Assembly (NCBI GenBank): GCA_001567105.1
Contig: LMZR01000020.1
Span: 1-61,519, forward strand
DNA length: 61,519 bases
Reading direction: 5' to 3'
Origin: Chloroflexi bacterium OLB14
GTDB lineage: Bacteria > Chloroflexota > Anaerolineae > Anaerolineales > Villigracilaceae
Shown: piece by piece, positions 1 to 8,966 of the stretch
Numbering within the stretch: the stretch's first letter is position 1
Layout: every line of letters starts with the position of its first letter
Notes under the pieces: model-generated
Told to the model about the DNA's origin: nothing
Database searches by the model: none
What the model saw: the letters and a program-made list of their open reading frames with translations, nothing else
Position numbers and translations under genes: made by a program

Positions 1-680
1 CTGAAAAATTAAATCAAATCACAGGCGTTGAAAAAGTTATTTGTCCGCCCTTTGTTTCATTACAAACTGCATCTGAACTTTTGAAAAATACCGAAATTGG
101 TTTAGGCGCGCAAAATATGTATTGGGAAGAAAAAGGCGCCTTCACTGGTGAAGTTGCGCCGAACATGATTAAGGAATTATGTAATTATGTTATTTTGGGA
201 CATTCAGAACGCCGTGCCTATTTTGGTGAGACGAATGAAACGGTTAATAAAAAATTATTGACTGCCCAAAAATTTGATTTGACTCCCATTGTATGTGTAG
301 GTGAGACTTTGACTCAATACGAATCAAACCAGACCTTTGAAGTTGTTTCTGAACAAACGAAATTAGGTTTGGCTGGATTATCCGTTGACTTTGCGCCACG
401 TGTCGTCGTCGCTTATGAACCAGTTTGGGCAATTGGAACAGGCAAAGCATCCACAGGTGAAGCGGCGAATGTAGTCATCAAAGATGTGATTCGTAAATCA
501 ATTGCAGAATTGTACGGCGAAGCAACTGCTCAATCAGTCCGTGTTTTATATGGTGGCTCAGTGACGGGCGCAAATGCCAAAGAATTTTTCTCACAGCCTG
601 ATATTGATGGGGCATTAGTAGGCGGCGCAAGTTTGAAAGTTGACGATTTTGTTGCTATAACAAGTAGTGCAGTTAAATAA
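1..680 (+). CDS. tpiA: Triosephosphate isomerase, 5' end cut by window edge
   Basis: Interconverts dihydroxyacetone phosphate and glyceraldehyde 3-phosphate in glycolysis, in the cytoplasm. The reading frame is open from base 3, so about 225 of the usual 250 residues are visible and the N-terminus with the catalytic Asn/Lys lies before the window. Family motifs are clear: the GAQNMYW segment, ILGHSERR with the catalytic His, AYEPVWAIGTG with the catalytic Glu and flexible loop 6, and the phosphate-binding LYGGSV and GALVGGASL near the C-terminus. A TTG at base 81 is internal and is not the start. A palindromic repeat follows the stop codon. The identification is secure. Confidence 0.97.
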   Translation, partial: EKLNQITGVEKVICPPFVSLQTASELLKNTEIGLGAQNMYWEEKGAFTGEVAPNMIKELCNYVILGHSERRAYFGETNETVNKKLLTAQKFDLTPIVCVGETLTQYESNQTFEVVSEQTKLGLAGLSVDFAPRVVVAYEPVWAIGTGKASTGEAANVVIKDVIRKSIAELYGEATAQSVRVLYGGSVTGANAKEFFSQPDIDGALVGGASLKVDDFVAITSSAVK

Positions 681-685
681 TACCT

Positions 686-737
686 AGCCACAGAGAACAC
701 AGAGTTTTAGTATTTATTTTCAAAAACCTCTGTGGCT
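686..737. repeat. CCACAGAG-type dispersed inverted repeat
   Basis: Two arms (GCCACAGAG... and ...CTCTGTGGC) flank an AT-rich centre between tpiA and the next gene. A longer relative lies at 24063-24135. The element ends only 8 bases before the ATG of the next gene, so it also forms that gene's 5' leader and leaves no Shine-Dalgarno sequence there. Such a hairpin could also end tpiA transcription. Confidence 0.7.
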
Positions 738-744
738 TATTTTT

Positions 745-1485
745 ATGCCTTTCTCTGGGTTTGTTTGGTTTTTCCTTATGCTTTTACCGCTGGTGTATCT
801 CCAGCGGTTTTTGCATCGTGAAATTCAAATGGTGATTTATGTCATCACGCGCAATGAATCTCTCACTATCATCATTTATTCAATTTTATTTTTGCCTGGT
901 GTATTTTTACATGAAGCCAGTCATTATTTGATGGCGAAAATATTGGGCGTACAAACAGGGAAATTCTCTGTCATCCCACAAGTGATGGATAAAGGTCGTT
1001 TGCGCATGGGCTATGTTGAAACCGTTCAGTCTGATGTGTTGCGTGATTCATTAATTGGTTTAGCACCTTTAATTGCAGGCACTTTAGTTGTGGCGTATGC
1101 TAGCATTGTCAAGTTGCAAATTAATACCTTGTGGGATGTGTTCCAAAACGGGCAGTGGAATTTATTTTTTATGGGGCTTGGTTTGCTAGGTGATATCCCC
1201 GATTTTTATTTATGGTTTTATTTAACTTTTGCAGTTTCAAGCACCATGTTGCCCTCAGAATCAGATCGCCATTCTTGGATGCCATTAGGAATTTGGATTG
1301 CAGTTTTATTTTCATTGGCAATTTTTTCTGGGGCAGGCGCATGGATGATTAGTTACATTGCTCCGCCATTAAACCATTTTCTTAACTCAATTGCCTTATT
1401 GTTTATGTTGAGCAATATCGTTCATCTGGTTTTGTTTATTCCGTTTTATCTTTTGCGTAAAGCTTTGATGTTATTTTTGGTGTAG
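745..1485 (+). CDS. Membrane protein with HEXXH motif, M50-like metallopeptidase
   Basis: A 246-residue polytopic membrane protein. Residues 56-60 read HEASH in a hydrophobic helix (GVFLHEASHYLMAKILGV), the zinc-binding HEXXH arrangement of site-2-protease-like (M50) families, in which the metal site lies within the membrane. Around five to six hydrophobic segments follow. I do not see a clean second metal motif (NPDG/LDG type), so peptidase activity is inferred and a non-catalytic relative is possible. The ATG at 745 has no clear ribosome-binding site because a palindromic repeat lies directly upstream. The stop codon sits inside another palindromic repeat. Confidence 0.65.
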   Translation: MPFSGFVWFFLMLLPLVYLQRFLHREIQMVIYVITRNESLTIIIYSILFLPGVFLHEASHYLMAKILGVQTGKFSVIPQVMDKGRLRMGYVETVQSDVLRDSLIGLAPLIAGTLVVAYASIVKLQINTLWDVFQNGQWNLFFMGLGLLGDIPDFYLWFYLTFAVSSTMLPSESDRHSWMPLGIWIAVLFSLAIFSGAGAWMISYIAPPLNHFLNSIALLFMLSNIVHLVLFIPFYLLRKALMLFLV

Positions 1486-1546
1486 GTTACGTTTGTAACG
1501 TGACTGAATTTGTATTTTCAATTGTCACGCTTCAAGCGTGCCTACA
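1482..1546. repeat. GTAGG(T/C)(T/C)ACG-type palindromic repeat joining two gene ends
   Basis: Arms GTAGGTTACG..CGTGAC and GTCACGCTTCAAGCGTGCCTAC face each other across an AT-rich centre. The left arm holds the TAG stop of the membrane protein before it. The right arm encodes the last residues (VGTLEA) and stop of the convergent methyltransferase. The same family occurs at 28580-28616. Confidence 0.75.
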
Positions 1547-2430
1547 TTTTTCTTTCCAATCACTAGCATTTTATTTTTTATTGGAAAAATCAAAAAGAAT
1601 AGATGCACAAAGGGTAATAAAATTTTCACAAGTAAATTTGATTTGAATAATTTTTTCAAATAAAAACTGTAAGGGAATGAAAGTTCATGAAATCGTTTTG
1701 CTTCTAAAACTTGTAAGCCAACCGATTCAAAGGCTTGCTTCATTTCATTCAAAGAGAAAATTTGTTTATGACCAAACGGTTTCGCTGAATACATGGTGTT
1801 CAAAAATGTGGGGAATTTTCCACCTGAAAGTTTATAAGTCAACTCTCCAAAGCGGTGATAAAAAGCATCACGGCAGGGCGTATCAATTAATAAAATACCA
1901 TTTGGCTTGAGCATGTTTGTGGCATGTTGCAATGTAGAAAGTGGAAAATTGACATGTTCAATCACATCCCATAAAGTAATTACGTCAAAGGCATTTTTAA
2001 AAATTCCCCAATACGAATCTTCGATAGTGCGTTTGATTACTTCAATATCATGTTTTGTTTTGGCGTAATAGGCGCGAGTGTCACTTAGCTCAATTCCAAT
2101 TACTTTTGCGCCCGCTATTTTCATTTTAGATAAAAACAACCCGCCGCCACAGCCGATATCTAAAACTTTTTTATTTTGCACATCTACATATTTTTTGACA
2201 GCCTGTACCTGATTTTGGATGCGCTCTGGGTTTGACTGTAACGATTTTTCGATGTAATTAATTTCACCAGCACTTAATCCACTACCGTCAATTTCGGGTG
2301 AAATTTTTTGCACAGGGTCAAGATAATCTATATAGTGAAATCCATTTGGCGAAACAAAAACATTAGCACTAGGCAGTTTATATTTTGGCTCGCCTTCGGT
2401 TTTGGATTTTAGTTTGTCAAAATTTTCCAT
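1525..2430 (-). CDS. Class I SAM-dependent methyltransferase
   Basis: A 301-residue methyltransferase of the UbiG/Methyltransf_23 type. The SAM-binding motif I VLDIGCGGG is near residue 90, an acidic residue follows in motif II (GIELSD), and DVITLWDVIEHV marks the next strand-loop. The substrate cannot be read from sequence; relatives often modify lipids, sugars or quinones. The C-terminus carries a hydrophobic stretch (about residues 262-288) that could anchor it to the membrane. It starts inside the upstream kinase-like gene (14-base overlap), so the two are translationally coupled. Its last six residues and stop are encoded by an arm of a palindromic repeat. Confidence 0.85.
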   Translation of the reverse strand: MENFDKLKSKTEGEPKYKLPSANVFVSPNGFHYIDYLDPVQKISPEIDGSGLSAGEINYIEKSLQSNPERIQNQVQAVKKYVDVQNKKVLDIGCGGGLFLSKMKIAGAKVIGIELSDTRAYYAKTKHDIEVIKRTIEDSYWGIFKNAFDVITLWDVIEHVNFPLSTLQHATNMLKPNGILLIDTPCRDAFYHRFGELTYKLSGGKFPTFLNTMYSAKPFGHKQIFSLNEMKQAFESVGLQVLEAKRFHELSFPYSFYLKKLFKSNLLVKILLPFVHLFFLIFPIKNKMLVIGKKNVGTLEA

Positions 2431-3014
2431 TTATTTTTTCCATAATGCGTGAAATACTTTTTTGATAATTAATATCTTCATTAGATACATCTAACTTTAA
2501 AACTTTTTCTTGGTCAAGAGATTCTATCCATTCGTTGATGAATTTTTCAAGCAACATAGCATCATCACTTGAAGCGATGTTGATTCTATCTCTTGATGCT
2601 AGCCTTTGCGTGATAATTTTCGCATCCGCTTTTAGCCAGACGATTAAATCTGCGGGGGGGAGCAGGCTTCGGGCGAAGATGTAAAAGCGGCGGCATAGAT
2701 CAAGGTCGAGGTCTGAGAGCCAACTATGGGCATGAAAGAGGCGTGTGAATCCATAGAAATCTAAATCTAAGCCGCCATCCATTAAAATCATTTTATCATT
2801 TTGACGAAGTTGAACTTCTTGCTCGGCTCTTGTCAGTAAATAATCAACTTGATTAGCCAGTGCGTATTTGGCATCTTCTTTGAAAAGTTTTTGATAAGGC
2901 CGTTCGGTATGGCTTTCGTAAGCTACAGCAAATTCATGTTTTTTGAGCAAGGCTTGCATGAGCGTTGTTTTGCCCACACCACTAGCGCCTACAATGATGA
3001 TTAGTTTTTTTCAT
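2417..3014 (-). CDS. Deoxynucleoside-kinase-like P-loop protein (5' frameshift)
   Basis: About 198 residues after correction. The downstream frame gives LIIIVGASGVGKTTLM, a Walker A motif, but an A7 run (T7 at 3005-3011 on the plus strand) puts a stop before it. With one A fewer the frame opens from the ATG at 3014. The body resembles the deoxynucleoside kinase/thymidylate kinase fold: a hydrophobic strand with DGGLDLDF where DRS normally stands, then a lid-like RLASRDR segment. The missing DRS-type motif leaves the substrate uncertain. It overlaps the methyltransferase downstream. A clearer family member lies at 26700-27344. Confidence 0.65.
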
Positions 3015-3075
3015 TTTCTTTTTCCATTAACGTGAAAATAGGAAGAATAAAGTGTTTTATAAAATTTGTTTCAAG

Positions 3076-3081
3076 TATAAT
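3076..3081 (+). promoter_or_regulatory. -10 box of the TIR gene
   Basis: TATAAT lies 37 bases before the ATG at 3119, and GTGGAG stands 8 bases before that ATG as a ribosome-binding site. I see no convincing -35 box. Confidence 0.5.
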
Positions 3082-3118
3082 TGAAGTGCTAGAACATTTA
3101 CCAATTGTGGAGCATAAC

Positions 3119-4713
3119 ATGGCTGGCAAAATTTTTTCTTAGTTATTCAAGGCGCGAGTTGGGGTTTGTAGATGATTTGGTAAGCAAATTAGAAGAAAAA
3201 AATATGATGTTTGGCTAGATTATCGCGTGTTAATTCCTGGTTCGCCATGGAAAGAACAAATTGATAAAGGTTTAAATGAATCAGATACTGTCTTATTAGT
3301 GGTTTCAAAAGCAGCCTTAGCATCTCAATATGTGGCTTTAGAGTGGCAACATTTTTTGCAGATGAAGAAGCGTTTAATTCTGTTGATATTTGAAGCAGTA
3401 GATTTGCCAAAAGAATTAGAAAAATTTGAATGGATTGATTTTCGTGGCAGTTATCAAAAAGGTTTAACAGAATTATTTTCTCAATTACAAAGACCCATTC
3501 AAGAAGATCACCCAGTTCCTGAAACTGGTTTCAAAGCGCCTTTTGCAATTTGGGCAACTATTGCATTAAGTGTAGTTGTTGCTTTTATTTCGCTCGGCGC
3601 ATTTTGGACAATTTTTATTCCCTTCATCTTAATTCCATTACCTTATCAAATTTTCAAACGTAGTTTGATTTTATGCGTGTGCAAGCGGCATTAGCGGCTT
3701 TGCCTATCGCTTTAGCCATCGGTCAATTTGTTTATGTTGAAGATACCGAATTGATTGACTCTCTGGTGTATGGTTTTGCTTTAGGATTTTTGTCATGGCT
3801 TTTGCTTTGGGTGCTCCGTTCAGCAACGCTTCAACGCTGGGGGAAGCCTGAATCTACAATCCCAAAATTTGCTAACCCTTATAACCCCAACATTATGAAT
3901 CCTGAACCTGTTCCATTTTTTATTGACTATGCTCCACAGGATTCAAAAATTGCAGATGAAATGTCTGCGATGTTAAAAAAGTATGGGCATCCACAAGCTG
4001 AGAATATGCAAAATGCAAAAGCAGTGATGGCGTTAATCTCTCGCTTCAAAAACGATACTGAGGCGGATCCTGTTAAACAAGTTGTATTTCCTGTCTTGAT
4101 ACAAAACAATAATGACATTTCGAAGAAATTATCAAAAGTGCAATGGATTGATTTTCGCCCTGGCGTAAAAGGTTTGAATCGGCTCTCTCAACTTTTGCCC
4201 AACCCAACTGCATTGCTCAAAGCCTTAGGAATGCGCCCAGTTAGTTCGCAAACGGTCTTTCCGCCAATGATAACGGCTTTAATATATTTTATTATCCTAA
4301 TTGCTGTTATAAATGTAGGCGCAGTAATAGATTATTTGTTTTTTTCAGGCGTTACAGGCATGCTTGATGCTGAATCTTTCTCAATTCTTTTGGGTGTTAT
4401 GGCTGGAAGTGTATTGCTGTTTGCAGGCTTATCATTTTTTATGGTGAAGGGATTAACTTCACGCACTGGATTATTTTCAAGTATTAAGATGTTTATAGCA
4501 GGGTTTATTGTGCAAGGATTGCTTGTGTTTGGGATTCGCGCATTTGATGATTATATTTATGGTATTGTATTTGATCAAACAGGAATTGATTTAGGGTATA
4601 CCTTTACATATTTGGGCATATGGGTCTACTTATTTGGCTTGATTGTGTTGGCGATAATCTATTTCAGAAATCGTTTAGATATTCATCGCTGGTTCCCATA
4701 TAAAGGAAAATAA
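3119..4713 (+). CDS. TIR - membrane - TIR-like - membrane protein (frameshifted)
   Basis: One gene of about 530 residues once three indels are corrected: T6 at 3132-3137 one base long, A7 at 3196-3202 one short, and T4 at 3669-3672 one short. The N-terminus then reads MAGKIFLSYSRR, the start of a bacterial TIR domain, followed by YDVWLDYR, a GSPWKEQI helix, and the Glu of YVALEW at the place of the catalytic NADase glutamate. Two or more membrane segments follow, then a second, weaker TIR-like unit (FFIDYAPQDSKIADEM through VQWIDFRPG) that lacks an obvious catalytic Glu, then four membrane segments. TIR domains act as NAD hydrolases or cyclases, or as adaptors. Three indels in one gene could also mean real decay. 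A small gene follows after 2 bases. Confidence 0.75.
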
Positions 4714-4715
4714 TT

Positions 4716-5186
4716 ATGGCAGCTTCAATTGTATTAACTTCTGATAGTCCGTTATTAGACCAATTAGATTTCAAGCCCTATCGTAATATTGCTATACGAC
4801 TTGTCAAGCCTTTTTTGCCTAACGAGGGAGACCCTCAAACAATGGAAGTAAAGACGCCTTGGGGGGCATTGTTAATTGCCAAGAAAGGAGACATGTTGTT
4901 AAGTGAAGTAGATAAACCAGAAGATATGTGGCCCATAGACCCCGAAATTTTTGATAAAACATATATACTTATAGAGCCAGGCGTATGTATGAAGAGAGCA
5001 GTAACAATGCTTGTGCCTATGGTGAATGTTACGAATGGTAATGAGGACGAAATTGTGACTGTGGAAACATTAGAAGGACCAGAAAATGTGCGGGCAGGAG
5101 ATTTTTATTTAGCAAAAGGTATTCGCGGTGAGATTTGGGCTTACCCCAACGAGAAGGTTAAATTAATTATGAAGCCTGTCGATTAA
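4716..5186 (+). CDS. Small protein with PGDYG-like repeats, partner of the TIR gene
   Basis: A 156-residue soluble protein starting 2 bases after the TIR gene, so almost certainly co-transcribed with it. It holds two similar units: VKTPWGALLIAKKGDMLL with FDKTY downstream, and a second one built around GPENVRAGDFYLAKG. The pattern (a strand, then xGDxxx, then FxxTY) recalls the small PGDYG domain seen in phage and accessory proteins, but the match is weak and made by eye. No signal peptide or catalytic motif is visible. The position suggests a regulator or partner of the TIR protein; this is inference. It converges with the next operon with 23 bases between the stops. Confidence 0.6.
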   Translation: MAASIVLTSDSPLLDQLDFKPYRNIAIRLVKPFLPNEGDPQTMEVKTPWGALLIAKKGDMLLSEVDKPEDMWPIDPEIFDKTYILIEPGVCMKRAVTMLVPMVNVTNGNEDEIVTVETLEGPENVRAGDFYLAKGIRGEIWAYPNEKVKLIMKPVD

Positions 5187-5209
5187 TTTCAACAGACTTC
5201 ATAATAGTG

Positions 5210-7597
5210 TTAGTCCTTTTTCTGATGAACTTTTTTCATCAATGCTTTTGCATCAGATGGTTTAATGGTAGAAACTGGATCACGCATCAAACTTTCTAAG
5301 GCACTATCTATAACATTGTAAATATACTTAGATGGATTGATAAATTCAATTACGCCACCTATATCCCGCATGAGCTCAATCATATGCTTTGCTAGGCGTA
5401 CGTCGCGATCTCTTGAATTGACTGTTTCGTTTGCAACTGCAATTAGGCGCATATTTTCTATACCGCCTCGCCCTAGTGCAGAATACAATGCCCAGCGATT
5501 GTTACGTTCGTATAAATCATCCTTCTCTTTGGGTTGTCCTAAAGCTTCAATGTGATTAATCTCATCTACCAAAGGGTGATTTCGAATTTTATAAAAGCGA
5601 TCTGCCCAACCCTCTCCTGCAGGAGAAATAAATTCACGCACGTAAGCAGACTCTGTATGTGGTAAGTATGCTTTTACTTTTAATCCCAAGTCAATACACA
5701 CTTCTGCAAAGATGATTTCACTACCAGCAGAAAGCCCGCTTACAAAAGCACGGTCATTATGTGTGGGTTGAATTTTCTCTAATTTTTTTCGTATCTCTTG
5801 ACGTAATTCGTTTTCATTTTCGGGGGGCAATGTTTTCTTTTCTTTACCCGTGTAATCTACCATGTAGCCTGTAAATAAAATATTGCGTCCACCTGTTAAA
5901 TGCCCCTTTGCATCTTTCTTTTCATCAGAAGAAATGTTTGGGTCGCCATTATCTACTCGTCGAATTTCTTCTTGAATTAAGTTGATACAGGCATTTACAT
6001 ATGGTGCCCTCATGCCTAAGTCTCTTAGAATCTCCAATTGCGATAAGGAAGAATACAAGAAAAATAAATTTCTCCTTGAAGCAGTGATGGCTTTTCGATA
6101 TGTTCGCACAATAGCATGTATGTCATTACTAATAAGTAATTTTAATTCGGCGTATGAAATTAGCATCCAATAATTTGTCTTTTCAGATTCGATTTGCATT
6201 TTACTTTCTAAGCCAAAGATTAGCGTATTTTGCAGGCTGGTTATATGCTTACGGATGCGGGCAATATCAGGATCTGTGGATTTTCCTTTGCCAAATTTGT
6301 TTACCAGATGAATTACGATCATTGAAAGAGTAAAAGCATTAATACCAGGGTAATAATCATTTAAGTCTAGTTGAAAACCTTTCATATAAATATCAATAGA
6401 CTTAATTAACCAGTGATATGAATCAAATGCATATTTGAGACGTTTATCTTTTTCACGAATTTTTTTCCATGCTGATGTCCACATTTCTTTATAAATTCGC
6501 CCAAGGTAAGTGATAGATTCACTATCATTTGGAAAGTCTGTAAGAATATTTTCAATTTTTACAATGGCTTCGTCTACACGCCCAATTCGATTTAAATGAA
6601 AAGCCTCTTCACGCCTAAACTCAAGATTAGATGAATTAACTTCAATACCTTTTCGGTATTGTGTTAACGCTAATTCATTCCTGCCTAAATTAGCTAGGGC
6701 GCGCCCAACTTCACCAATAGCTTCCTCTCGAATTAATGGGTTGCGAATTTCTTCTGTAAGCAAGAGAATATCGCCAATGTGTTTTTGCCTTTGTGCAATA
6801 TTTACTTTTTCGCGCCATTCGTTATATTCACGCCAAAAACCTGTAGCTAATGGAGTTTGTAAACTTTTTCGATCTGGCTCTTTTAATCCTGAAAGCATAT
6901 TGTAAATAGGGCTATGAACTGCATCACGGTCTGATGCCCAAGTATCTTTAACCATGCGTGAAATAGCTTTAATATCACTGCGAATATAAGCAGGGTCTGG
7001 CACACCTTCAGGTGTGATGTGATAAGGCAAGGTACGCACGTTGAAAATATCAAATGGCATATAAGCCCGCCCTGCTTGAATATGCACAACACCTCTTTTT
7101 CTAAGAGCGTGTCTGATCCCTAATTCGTAGAAGGCGTTAGCATTGTCGATGCTCAAATCACAAATTACCAGATCTGCTAGTAGAAGTTCTTGAAACATGT
7201 CGGTTAAAATATCGCCTGCCGAGGTTTCTTCATCAGCCCGAAATGATTCAAATCCTGCTTCTTCTAAAGCAGGTTTGATTAATGTGTTGTAAATAATGTT
7301 GAAATCATAAGGTTGATTATCCGCACCTTTTTTCTTTCCGAAAGGCATGACAACAAATGCGTGTGGGCGAGTTTCAGGATGGAGGGCTTTCGACTCTTTA
7401 TCAGATTGGATGGCTGTTGAATTTTGTTGAACAGGCTTCAGGTCTACTATTGAGGCGCTATTTTTTTGTACCTCTGCTGGGTTGTTGGTTACAGGCTTTA
7501 TTTCAGATATTGAAGCGTTTGAGACCGATTCAGGTGTCGTGTTTGTTCCTTTTGTCTCTTGGGAGGATAGGGAAACATTGGTGTTTGAGTCGGTCAT
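5210..7597 (-). CDS. ASK1-like sensor: deoxyribosyltransferase-like + TRAFs-binding TPR + SLOG-like domain
   Basis: A 795-residue cytoplasmic protein, last gene of a three-gene operon. Residues 1-75 are a Ser/Thr/Gln-rich tail with two near-repeats (SASI..KPV). Residues about 80-185 are Rossmann-like: FVVMPFG, then a DILTDMFQELLLADLVICDLS strand and NAFYELGIRHALRKRG, as in nucleoside 2-deoxyribosyltransferase-like (DRHyd/TIR-like) domains of conflict systems. Residues about 250-570 are helical TPR-type and match the MAP3K TRAFs-binding layout. Residues about 630-750 form another alpha/beta domain beginning FVSGLSAGSEIIFAEVC, possibly SLOG-like. In animals the related central region of ASK1/MAP3K5 organises a stress signalosome. 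I infer a sensor or nucleotide hydrolase that controls the SLATT and peptidase genes. AAAGGAG precedes the start. Confidence 0.75.
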   Translation of the reverse strand: MTDSNTNVSLSSQETKGTNTTPESVSNASISEIKPVTNNPAEVQKNSASIVDLKPVQQNSTAIQSDKESKALHPETRPHAFVVMPFGKKKGADNQPYDFNIIYNTLIKPALEEAGFESFRADEETSAGDILTDMFQELLLADLVICDLSIDNANAFYELGIRHALRKRGVVHIQAGRAYMPFDIFNVRTLPYHITPEGVPDPAYIRSDIKAISRMVKDTWASDRDAVHSPIYNMLSGLKEPDRKSLQTPLATGFWREYNEWREKVNIAQRQKHIGDILLLTEEIRNPLIREEAIGEVGRALANLGRNELALTQYRKGIEVNSSNLEFRREEAFHLNRIGRVDEAIVKIENILTDFPNDSESITYLGRIYKEMWTSAWKKIREKDKRLKYAFDSYHWLIKSIDIYMKGFQLDLNDYYPGINAFTLSMIVIHLVNKFGKGKSTDPDIARIRKHITSLQNTLIFGLESKMQIESEKTNYWMLISYAELKLLISNDIHAIVRTYRKAITASRRNLFFLYSSLSQLEILRDLGMRAPYVNACINLIQEEIRRVDNGDPNISSDEKKDAKGHLTGGRNILFTGYMVDYTGKEKKTLPPENENELRQEIRKKLEKIQPTHNDRAFVSGLSAGSEIIFAEVCIDLGLKVKAYLPHTESAYVREFISPAGEGWADRFYKIRNHPLVDEINHIEALGQPKEKDDLYERNNRWALYSALGRGGIENMRLIAVANETVNSRDRDVRLAKHMIELMRDIGGVIEFINPSKYIYNVIDSALESLMRDPVSTIKPSDAKALMKKVHQKKD

Positions 7598-7619
7598 GGG
7601 ATACTCCTTTAATAGTAAG

Positions 7620-8951
7620 CTAACCGTTAATTTTGCTACTTGTTTTTGGATAGCGAGAAATAATATCGTTCAAAACACCTTGCGGAGTCTTGCCGCTTAT
7701 TTCTACTTCGCGATATTCTTCAGCAATTGAATCTAGTGATGAGGATATGCCCAATTTGGTTGAAATGTTTTCGGCAAAGTTTTGCACTGCTTCGCGCATG
7801 GCGGCAAGCTCGGCTTGGACAATTTCAGAGCGGGCTTCTTCTGCTAATTTGCCTAGAGAATTATCAAAAGTTTCTTCTAATTTTTCGGAAGCTTCGTCTA
7901 TTTTTTTCTTTGTAAAGCGGATGATGGAATCTTCTCTAGCTTGTTGTGAGGCTTGATCTGATTCGCGTTGTTCTTGAATGACACGTTTAATTAAACTGGC
8001 TTCGTCATCAAGATTAGATTCTTTTAGTGCTTCTTGCATGGCTTTGATATATTCAACGTTTCTACTCCATAGAATTTCTTCAGTTGAATTTACCATTCTG
8101 TATAATTCGCTTGGGGTTCGTTCTTCGGCATCGAGATTTTTCCAATGGTCAGAAATAATGGTAAGTTCGATGATAATTTTGCTGTAATTTCTTACAACTA
8201 AATCTAAATTTTTTAATTGTTGCCATCCAAGAAATGCACTGGTAAATGAAGCAGTGAGCGCTACCCAAATTGCTAAGCCACTATCTCCAAATGCTGCTAA
8301 GGCGGCACCAGCACCAGCCGAAATATAAATTAAGCGTTGTAAGTTTTTTCTTTCGCGTTGTTTTTCATTAACTTTTTTGATGTGCCAATTTAATTCATTT
8401 TCTAAACGAAATTTCAAATATTCATCACCAGATAAATCATGAAAGCCTGTATCATTACCTGGTTCTTTAGGATTAAACCTCGGCATAGGAGGAACATCAC
8501 CTTTGTAGGTGTCCATTACCAATTCGCCGTTCATGCCGTTGTAAACAGAACGTTGAATTTTCGCCAGTTTCTTTTCCAACCATTCACGTCGGCGTGGATT
8601 ATCTTTAAGGATGGTGCGGTATAAATAAATATGTTTCAAAACTTCTTCTGCGCCTGCTCTGGTTACTAACCAATCTCCTGCTGAAAAATATTGATTGGTA
8701 TAAGCTGCTAAGCCTGAAGCAATGATGGGGGATAGCACCAAAAGGATTTTAAGTATAACTGCGCCAGTAGCAGGGAATGTGCCTGGATAGACTGTGGCTA
8801 GAATTGCAAAAAGTGTTGCTAAAATTCCTAAAGCTAAAATCCATTTTCTTAAAGCATTGAAAGCAGATGTGCGCTTAACGGACGCCGCATCATATTGAGC
8901 AAATTTTTTCCATGCGAGTTCTAAAATAGGGTTTGTATTTTGGTTATCCAT
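7620..8951 (-). CDS. Double SLATT (DUF4231) membrane effector
   Basis: A 443-residue protein with two SLATT/DUF4231-like units: hydrophobic pairs at residues 37-54 and 63-83, and again at about 205-245, each followed by long amphipathic helices. Residues about 300-405 are a charged coiled coil. In the published SLATT families such two-helix membrane proteins are predicted pore-forming effectors paired with SLOG, TIR, SMODS or similar nucleotide-binding sensors, and the sensor-like gene here starts 22 bases downstream. The gene starts 15 bases after the peptidase gene, with AGAGGA before the ATG. Tandem SLATT units in one chain are unusual. The family call is good; pore activity is inferred. 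Confidence 0.75.
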   Translation of the reverse strand: MDNQNTNPILELAWKKFAQYDAASVKRTSAFNALRKWILALGILATLFAILATVYPGTFPATGAVILKILLVLSPIIASGLAAYTNQYFSAGDWLVTRAGAEEVLKHIYLYRTILKDNPRRREWLEKKLAKIQRSVYNGMNGELVMDTYKGDVPPMPRFNPKEPGNDTGFHDLSGDEYLKFRLENELNWHIKKVNEKQRERKNLQRLIYISAGAGAALAAFGDSGLAIWVALTASFTSAFLGWQQLKNLDLVVRNYSKIIIELTIISDHWKNLDAEERTPSELYRMVNSTEEILWSRNVEYIKAMQEALKESNLDDEASLIKRVIQEQRESDQASQQAREDSIIRFTKKKIDEASEKLEETFDNSLGKLAEEARSEIVQAELAAMREAVQNFAENISTKLGISSSLDSIAEEYREVEISGKTPQGVLNDIISRYPKTSSKING

Positions 8952-8966
8952 ATTATGTCCTCTGCT

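Noticed and set aside
3005..3014. TGA directly before the P-loop of the kinase-like gene as a second selenocysteine codon
   Set aside because: Removing one base of the A7 run gives a clean ATG-led N-terminus, and no relative has a redox residue there; an indel explains it.
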